Assembly: GCA_963377175.1 (NCBI GenBank)
Contig: CAUJNA010000835.1
Span: 160,001 to 224,000 of the forward strand
DNA: 64,000 bases
Direction: 5' to 3'
From: Effrenium voratum
Taxonomy: Eukaryota; Sar; Dinophyceae; Suessiales; Symbiodiniaceae
The position numbers and the translations under genes are program-made. Each line of letters starts with the position of its first letter. Positions within the stretch are counted from its first letter, which is position 1. This document shows, in pieces, positions 57,458-64,000 of this stretch. The notes below the pieces were generated by a model. The model ran no database searches. It was not told where the DNA came from and worked only from the letters and a program-made list of their open reading frames with translations.

Positions 57458-60300
57458 AAGTTTGTGCACCAAAAGCTCAGGGACAAGCTTGCAGGCTTGC
57501 CAACTACCCACAGAGGAAACTTGGAATTAGCGTGTTTTTTTCTGCAACACATTGGCGAGGCCAGGTTGGTGCCTAGCCTTGGCACTTGCCACGAATCCAG
57601 TTTTTCCACCCCACAAGCTAGAAGAAAACGTATGCCTTGCCCTTGTATCGCTTGCCGCTTGCGCCAGGCTCTGGCAGCAGTGCCGCAGGAGGGGCGGGTT
57701 GTGGATACGCGGTTGCCAACGACTTATCAAGATTCCTTTGTACAATTTGCTCATTCATTCTGTCAGACAGGTTGCTTCGTCCAGGCTGTCAATGCCAATT
57801 GTCGTGCTGTCAACCTGCCTGCACTCGCTAGTGTGCGAATGGAACACGTATTTGAAAGTTGTGCCTTTCAAATTCGAACTGCATAGATGAACAAGTGCCC
57901 TGACCGATTTTAGTTGGATCATTTTTGCGGAGCAAACACGATTTTCATAGTTTTCGGTGCCCGGCGAGAGAAAGATCGACGTGGAAACCCTCGTCACCTC
58001 GTTGACATTCGGAGATGTTTCCCTCTGACAGGCCAAGCCATCCGAAGCCAAGGTGCTTGGGTGCCGTCTGCAAGCCGCATGCAGTCGCTTTCAAACGAAG
58101 TGGTCCGGTGTGAGCCCTGGCATTTCCCCATGAAGGATTGCTGTTGGATGCAACTGCAGGAAGTGCTTTCAACATATTGCACGCCATCAACCAGCAACTA
58201 GAACAAGCCATAAGCTGGCCAGCTGCATGCGACATGTTGAAGACAATTCACTGCTGGTGCCAAACAAAGACCGGGTTTCTGACCTGTTCTCTGGTTGCCT
58301 GAATGTGAAGCGGAGCACTTGCTCCAAGCGCAGGTGCCGACACCTCCACGGGCGTCCCCGCGGCCGCAGCGCGAGGCAAGGGCAGCCCGTGAGAGCAACA
58401 GATCAGCTTGCAAGATGAAGTTACCGGCAGAATGCCAGGAAGTTCAGAATTTCGGACTGACTATTCTGAGCTCGAGCTAGTGCTTGAGACGGTTCAAGAA
58501 CGAGAACGCATCATTGAGACGCAAGCCACCCTGATCAGAAGGCTCATGCCACTAGCCTGTGATCATGTTGCGGAAGGCGGCTCTTTAAATGTGTTGGAGT
58601 TGTGGTAACGAAGCTAGAGGGGTCGGGGTGCCCCAGCGCAAACACAAAGCGGCACCTCTTATTCAATCCTTTCGAAGTTTTTGACACCTTTTCGAGGCCA
58701 ATGTCGGCCAGATGGAGGCAGGGGCTTCTTGACTTGAAGCATACGCTGTGTGCGTCAAAGGAGGTGTGTTGCATGGCTCTCGCAGAAGTTCCTAAAGTTG
58801 GCAGCCTCTGTCTGTGACTCTGTGAACGTGGGCGATTCCCTGTGGGATTCTTCAACTCAAAGACTTCCCGATTCCAGCTGCGCCGCAGGTAACACTTTCG
58901 GCACAGGTGGCTGAAGCAATTGCAGCCAGCCAGCGCCAACAGCCAAGGCCGGGATGTGTAGTATTGGTTGGCCCGACAACTCGCAATCCACAGAGGAAGC
59001 CAGCACAGGTGTGTATGTTGAAGCATAGGCATATTTTTTGGTTGCCAGTTTGTCCGCTTCTTGGGCTGTCTCGGACCTTGATTCGAACCTGTGATTAATT
59101 ATTTAATGACAGTCTCATCCCTGCATGCTCTCATGTGGGCACAAGGCTGACAAGAGCATGCTGATGGCAGCTGGTTCACACCAATTTGAGGCTCTTCAGG
59201 TATTGAACAGGTTTGGTGCTGTTGTTTGATTGTTGTTGACAGAGAGGCTCAACCCTTTGAATTGATTTGAAGGTTGTGATAACCGGGGTGACAATTCTTG
59301 CACACAGCCAGCTGTCATTGCTGTGCATTTGACTCAAATTTCCCTCAGGGAACGCGAATTCATGCAGGTGCGCTCAGCGGCTGACGCCCAGAGGGACTTC
59401 GCCGCCACATGCGCAGGCGGGGCAAACGGCATACTGTGGCGCAAGTTTAATAATAGATCGGATAGGCGTATGTATTATGATGTACTTGTGCAATGTGTTG
59501 CATGGTAACAGGGCTGCAAGCTTAGGGAGACGGCTCGGAGCATCGCTTGCCAAGGTGGACAGAAACGTCGCGGTATTCCGCTCCAAGAGCGCAACAGTCG
59601 CGAGTGTGTCAGCCGCGGCCCCAGAGAATGGGCCGAAGGATTGGTGCTGGCCTTGTACGACATCCTTGCGCACGGGCCAGCCGTTGGCTTCAAGCTGAAG
59701 CAGGGTATTCCTGCTGGCTCCGTCACAGGCAACAAAGCCTCACGGTTTGATGTGCGTTTGTAGTTGCAAACGCTGCATGACGCTTTATTTATGCAATGCC
59801 ACGCTCAGGAATGCCTTGAGAACAGCCCTCCTTGCCCATGTCTCACCTCAGAGATGTTGAAATTTGTAGCTGCGAACTCAAAATTATGAAGCAAAGCAGC
59901 TGCTGACAATACCCTTCCGCACGTCAAGTAACAAGATGTACAACCAATCTCAACTCTCAAAGGACTGAGGTGGGATGAGCAGCGCATGCAGACTCGGAAC
60001 ATGTGGTCAAGTGCCATGACTCAAGACCTGACACGGTGTTCATGAAACAAGTTTGATTCGTTCCGTGGCTGCCCAGGCGGTCAATTTCTAGTTCAAAAGT
60101 GGTTTCAACCGACAAAATCCAAGCAGTGTGGAGTAGTGATGGTTTTGCGATCCAGTGTATTCAATGAAAGAGCAGGACGCGTGCAACTTGCGGTAGAGAC
60201 CTGCACGCCGCTTTGGCCAAGCGACCCGACTGGAAATATGTCCGCCTGTTGCCCATCGGGTCCATTGGCAGGCCGAGGATGCACCACAGGCCAAGGCCAG
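57458..60300 (+). CDS. Unknown multi-exon plus-strand gene
   Basis: About ten small exon-like segments in order: FVHQKLRDKLAGLPTTHRGN (57.46 kb), EGRVVDTRLPTTYQDSFVQF (57.69 kb), IRSQGAWVPSASRMQSLSNE (58.04 kb), GSAFNILHAINQQLEQAISW (58.16 kb), YSELELVLETVQERERIIET (58.46 kb), VAEAIAASQRQQPRPG (58.9 kb), ADKSMLMAAGSHQFEALQ (59.15-59.199 kb), PAVIAVHLTQISLREREFMQ (59.31-59.367 kb), EWAEGLVLALYDILAHGPAV (59.512-59.751 kb) and DLHAALAKRPDWKYVRLLPI (60.2 kb). Most have AG acceptors and GT donors at the expected ends. No known domain; one segment could form a coiled coil. Confidence 0.45.
58420..58610 (+). CDS. Coiled-coil-like exon of the 57.5-60.3 kb gene
   Basis: Encodes YSELELVLETVQERERIIET, then QATLIRRLMPLACDHVAEGG and SLNVLELW before TAA. 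The first part has leucine/isoleucine heptad spacing. Confidence 0.45.
59512..59751 (+). CDS. Best-supported exon of the 57.5-60.3 kb gene
   Basis: Acceptor GTAACAG|GGC and donor TTTGAT|GTGCGT. Encodes LRETARSIACQGGQKRRGIP, then SRGPREWAEGLVLALYDILA and GFKLKQGIPAGSVTGNKASR. Two competing frames over the same bases are open but less protein-like. Confidence 0.5.
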
Positions 60301-60559
60301 TCAGCGCGTGCCATCCATGCTATGTGGTCTGTCTTGTCTTTCACTGGCTAGCGGGGTGATTACTTGATCGTATGACCTATTCAACGCTCGAGAATTTGTA
60401 CCTGTGATTTCCGTTGTTTGTAATTATTTCCATGAGGTGTGCGCCGTAGCAGCCAAGATGTCAACTCCAACCACGTCAAAGTGGCACTACCTTGACTTTA
60501 ATGCGGGTCAGTGATTAATAAAGGACCCTCCAAACCGGTAAGACAATCTGGGGGTCAAA

Positions 60560-60890
60560 TTGGCCTTTCCGAAGCTTGGTACTGGCTTAGTATGTATTGG
60601 TGTGTATTAGTTTGGTATTTGTTTAGTATCGGTTTTGTATTGGTTTGTGCCTTAGCACTAGCTTAGTATTGGTTTGTATTAGTTTTGTATTGGCATAGTG
60701 TTGCTTTGTGCTGCCTTTGCACTAGCTTACTAATTAGTCTAGTATTCGCTTAGTATTGCTTTGAGCTGCCTTAGCAGCTTAGGACTGGCTTAGTATTGGT
60801 TGGGACTCGTCTAGTATTGGCTTGGTATTGCTTTGTGCTGCCTTAGTACTGGCTTAGTGTTGGTTGTAGTAAGTATTAGCTTAGTATTTC
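60560..60890. repeat. TTAGTATTGG tandem repeat
   Basis: About twenty diverged copies of a 10-15 bp unit based on CTTAGTATTGGTTTG, with variants TAGTACTGGC and TAGCACTAGC. Locally AT-rich relative to the PPR region. Confidence 0.85.
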
Positions 60891-61084
60891 TTGGTGTCGC
60901 CTTTCTTAGCGCTCAGAAGAAAGAATTGCTTGACAAGAGTTAAGACTGACGGGTCAGGTAACTCTTGAGCGCCCATCAAATAATTATTTTTGTAACGGAT
61001 AGCATTTAGAATTGCATTCTCAAATTGCTTTTGTTGGGACAGGGCTTGCTGCTTTGCGTTTTGAAATGCACTTGTGTCTGTCAA
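60881..61084 (-). CDS. Small open frame, unknown
   Basis: 67 codons reading FQNAKQQALSQQKQFENAIL, then NAIRYKNNYLMGAQELPDPS and VLTLVKQFFLLSAKKGDTKK. It is protein-like and Lys/Asn-rich, unlike most coding here, and sits between repeats. It may be an exon of a gene with different codon use or a fragment of a mobile element. Confidence 0.3.
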   Translation of the reverse strand: MTDTSAFQNAKQQALSQQKQFENAILNAIRYKNNYLMGAQELPDPSVLTLVKQFFLLSAKKGDTKKY

Positions 61085-61209
61085 ACCTGCTGATAAGCAT
61101 TTTCAAACTGCACGGTCGATCTTTTTGCTTAGCACCGGCGAGCGCGTTTGCTAATTGTTGCTAGTTGTTGCTACTTGTTTGCTATTTTTTGATAATTGTT
61201 ACTATTGAT

Positions 61210-61480
61210 TTTTGCTTATCTTGGCCAGCGCCTGGCGAGCACATTTGCAAAACATAGCAATATTTAGCAACCCGCTCGTGGTTTTGGCCGCCTGGAAGCT
61301 CATTTTGCGAGAGGGTTGCCTACGTGTTGCTAGTTTGTACTAATTGTTTACTAATTCTTACTAACTTTTGCTAATCTTGGCCAGCGCTTGGCAAACACAT
61401 TTGCAAAATATATAGTTCCAGTGCAATTTCAAGTTGCTATTTTTGTTGCTATTTTTGTTGCTATTTTTGTTGCTATTTTT
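61210..61480. repeat. Duplicated segment and TTGCTATTTT repeats
   Basis: CTTGGCCAGCGC followed by CACATTTGCAAAA occurs at about 61218 and again at about 61378, a direct repeat spaced near 160 bp. Between and after are TTGCTATTTTTG units, four in a row at 61433-61480. Confidence 0.75.
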
Positions 61481-61705
61481 TGCTAAATAATTATTTGGTC
61501 AAGGGACACCTGCCAGCGTCAGTCTTAAGACAAGAGGAGAGAGATGGGAATTACCTTCTGGCAGGGCCGGGGGACGGTTGCATGATGGGCTACCCCTTTT
61601 CATTGTCTGTTGTTGAGTGTTTGGGGTGCCACGTGCCCACGATTGGACATTTGTTACCGGAGCGTTTTTTGAGTAAAATCGATGTAAGGAATCAGAGGTT
61701 TAGGG

Positions 61706-61733
61706 TGGTGGTGGTGGTGGTGGTGGTGGTGGC
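61706..61733. repeat. (GGT)n microsatellite
   Basis: About nine GGT units. Confidence 0.9.
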
Positions 61734-62214
61734 GGGCTGTCGAAGGGTTGCCCAGATTTGTTCTAAGCCGACAAGCATATTGTATTAGGTACCCCTGCTA
61801 ATTTTTTGGGGGTTTTGATGAATCGGGATTGATATTGGCATCATTTCAAGGAATGTCCAGGAAGTCGAGTGGATCTTGATGCGAGGTGATCACGGAGGTG
61901 GACGAGAACCAGCTGAAGCAGTTGAGGGGTCCAGCGCTGCAGGCACCGCTGAGTTTGGCTTCAAATTGTGGGAGCTTTGGTTTCGGAGTTGTTTATAGTA
62001 TGGGATCCTTGAGCTGAATTCTGAGTCTAAGACTAGAATCCATTGAATTGTGCTGAACAGGCAAGTCATCTTTGCCTTTGATTAGTAAGGGGCTCCCCCC
62101 CCCCCCCCGGGAATAAAATGCTGGGTTTGGAGGTTTGGAATGGTAGGTCTCTGGATGTCTGGCTTGGGGGTGGGTCTTCAGGATGGTGAGTTTCAAATTG
62201 TTTTAGTACCAGGG

Positions 62215-62900
62215 CCTCTGCTTTTTGAGTTTTCTGGGGCTGGGACCGACTTTCTTTAATTGTGGGGGGGTGTTTATTAGTGTAGGTGGAATGATTAAGC
62301 GCGGGCAGGTGAACAAGGGCACTCTGCAAGCTTACCTGGTGCATTTCAATTTGGTTTAGTTTAGTATTTCCTGTCTGTAGTTTAGTAAAGGGAACATGTT
62401 TGCTGTCAGAAATTTGTTTCTTTAATTGTGGGGGCGTTTTTTTTTTTTTTTTAATAATGTAGGTGGAATGGCTAAGCTGCAGGTGAACAAGGGCACTCTG
62501 CAAGCTTACCTGGTGAATTTCAATTTGGTTTAGTATTTCCTGTTTGTAGTTTAGTAAGTGGAACATGTTGGCATTAATTGTGGGGGCCTGGGGTGTTATT
62601 AATGTAGGTGGGGTGGTTGAGCTGCAGGCATGTCAGCAAGGGCACTTTGCAGGGTGACCTGGTGAGTTTCAAGTAGGCTTAGTATTGCCTGTCTGTAGTT
62701 TAGTAAGGCAAAGGTGTTGGAATATTTGTTGTTTTCTTTTATTGTGGAGGGTTTTGTGGTACTGGGGCAGGCATGGTTGAGACCCACATCTTATGGTAAG
62801 TATTGGCTGCTTGTATTTTAGTATTGGCAACGATTTGGGAAATCCGAAAAAATATTTGATTGTGGGAGGTTTTATCAATCAAAAGCAGAGATTACCAATA
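62215..62900. repeat. Minisatellite of about 160-bp units
   Basis: Four to five diverged units, with starts near 62255, 62420, 62574, 62735 and 62855. Each runs AATTGTGGGGG, GTAGGTGGAATG, GTGAACAAGGGCACTCTGC, AGCTTACCTGGTG and TTTAGTATTTCCTGT. Open frames across it (KLQTGNTKLNQIE) repeat with the DNA unit and are not considered genes. Confidence 0.85.
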
Positions 62901-63374
62901 AAGCCCACTACCCAGAGCTGCATCGTTCGAAGTTTGTTGCTTTCAATTTGCTCCCAGCTGTGCTTGGGTTTTGTGGGTGAATACGGGAGCTGCAACGTCA
63001 GCCCCGTCAACAAGTGTCATCTCACGAACATTGCTGCCTGACAGGACTGGGTCCTGAAGATGACACGACTGCGGGCAACCGAGCTCTTGTTTGAACTGGA
63101 TGGGGGGGGAATTGGTTTCCTTGGAGGCTTGAACCATACTGGCATTTCTAACAGTGCACAGGCTAGTAAATGAAGGCGGGTCACAAGTCACGAAAGCTAG
63201 CATCAGCGAGTTGGAGTTGCTTTTGCTTTAGCAAGTTTTGTAGGGGGGGTGCGGGTACTAAGAATTGATTTATCACAGCGAGGGGGGCCGGAGGTGGGCC
63301 CCCAGCATTTCAAAGTTCAATCTTCCCCCGCCCCCCCGGGCTCGACTCCTCCCTAGACTGCCTGCCGCACTCGC

Positions 63375-63773
63375 ATGCAGTCTGCCCTTTGGAAGAGTGT
63401 CTTTTCGAATTTGTGTTCAGCACAGCTTTGCACGGCTGTCGGCTCTGTGTCAAAAGCATGTTCCCAAAGGGTTCGGTGCTGTTCATTTGCTGCTAGCAGA
63501 CGTTCCTGCAGCCTGTTTTTTGATGCGCTCATATTGGTGCAGTCCGGGACGGTCTTGGATAACAATGAGGGCACACCGTTGAAGTTCCAGGAGAACATGA
63601 TGGGAATGTGTACGTTTTGCGACTATTGTCGGTCTTATTCTTTATTCACGATTGGCGGAGCAGTTGTCTGCCCTGTTTGTGAGGGTTCTTGTATTACACC
63701 CTGGGATTGCACCCTTGGCAAATCACCCAGAATGGTTCAAAATAACACGGTTTTATCCGGAAATGTGTCATAA
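63375..63773 (+). CDS. Open frame with Cys pairs, doubtful
   Basis: 133 codons. The C-terminal half has MCTFCDYCRSYSLFTIGGAV then VCPVCEGSC, a spacing that could bind zinc as a small ribbon. The N-terminal half is not convincing. It could be an exon starting near 63540. Confidence 0.3.
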   Translation: MQSALWKSVFSNLCSAQLCTAVGSVSKACSQRVRCCSFAASRRSCSLFFDALILVQSGTVLDNNEGTPLKFQENMMGMCTFCDYCRSYSLFTIGGAVVCPVCEGSCITPWDCTLGKSPRMVQNNTVLSGNVS

Positions 63774-64000
63774 AGGGGTCAATACCCAGTGGGTGTATTC
63801 CCAGGGTGTGATACAAAAACCCTTAGATATTTGCATGTCCAGACAGACACATAGAGCATGTCGACGTTTCTTCGGCCCCATTCGGCGCCCTTGAAAGAGC
63901 GATTTTCTGCCATAGCTGCAGTTATATTAGCAGTTCCGGACAGACATGAGGGACATGCCGATTCTACGGCCATTGGTTTGCACCCTGGCATCGGTTTAGT

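Noticed and set aside
62066..62566. 166-codon minus-strand frame
   Set aside because: Its peptide repeats with the 160-bp DNA unit and is interrupted by poly-Lys from a T tract; best read as a minisatellite.

Overview
The window looks like dinoflagellate nuclear DNA, most likely Symbiodiniaceae. Four things suggest this. A pentatricopeptide (PPR) protein is built from repeats carrying the core ISACEKGGQWQ, a form I know from Symbiodinium-type genomes. Coding is cut into many short exons with small introns, usually with an AG|G acceptor and some GC donors. Microsatellites and minisatellites are very abundant. Genes lie in long one-strand blocks. All splice sites were read by eye, no transcript was available, and most exon ends are therefore estimates.

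Layout. 1-11.4 kb is a plus-strand block with exons of unrecognised genes, a gene resembling glycoside hydrolase family 19 (chitinase type, 4.9-7.4 kb) and a stray PPR-like remnant at 11.26 kb. 11.8-51.0 kb is a minus-strand block. It holds a frame-broken gene (13.3-11.8 kb), an unrecognised multi-exon gene (17.0-13.5 kb), gene A (24.6-17.7 kb: CxxC zinc motif, cupin-like IPPG segment, Ala/Lys-rich tail), a large transposase-like palindrome (26.0-28.2 kb), gene B (41.4-29.0 kb), and several exon clusters up to 51 kb, including an Arg/Ser-rich exon. 51.1-60.4 kb is plus strand again, with the PPR gene and a further multi-exon gene. 60.5-64 kb is AT-richer, mostly tandem repeats, with little convincing coding.

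The most notable item is gene B. Five successive exons carry the ordered motifs of a cytosine-C5 DNA methyltransferase: SAM-binding and motif III segments, the PC motif, ENV, and an FGxPxRRRR segment. They follow a run of exons, one encoding about 688 residues, from a protein I do not recognise. Introns of this gene contain a 430-bp foldback made of an 11-bp repeat, a CAT/CAA tract and a long CT tract. Gene A lies directly downstream on the same strand, and the palindrome sits between the two genes. This arrangement could be a large mobile element or simply a gene-rich region with nested repeats; the sequence alone does not decide.

Both places where gene orientation changes (about 11.6 kb and 48.7-50.8 kb) carry the same kind of CAACA/CAACG satellite.
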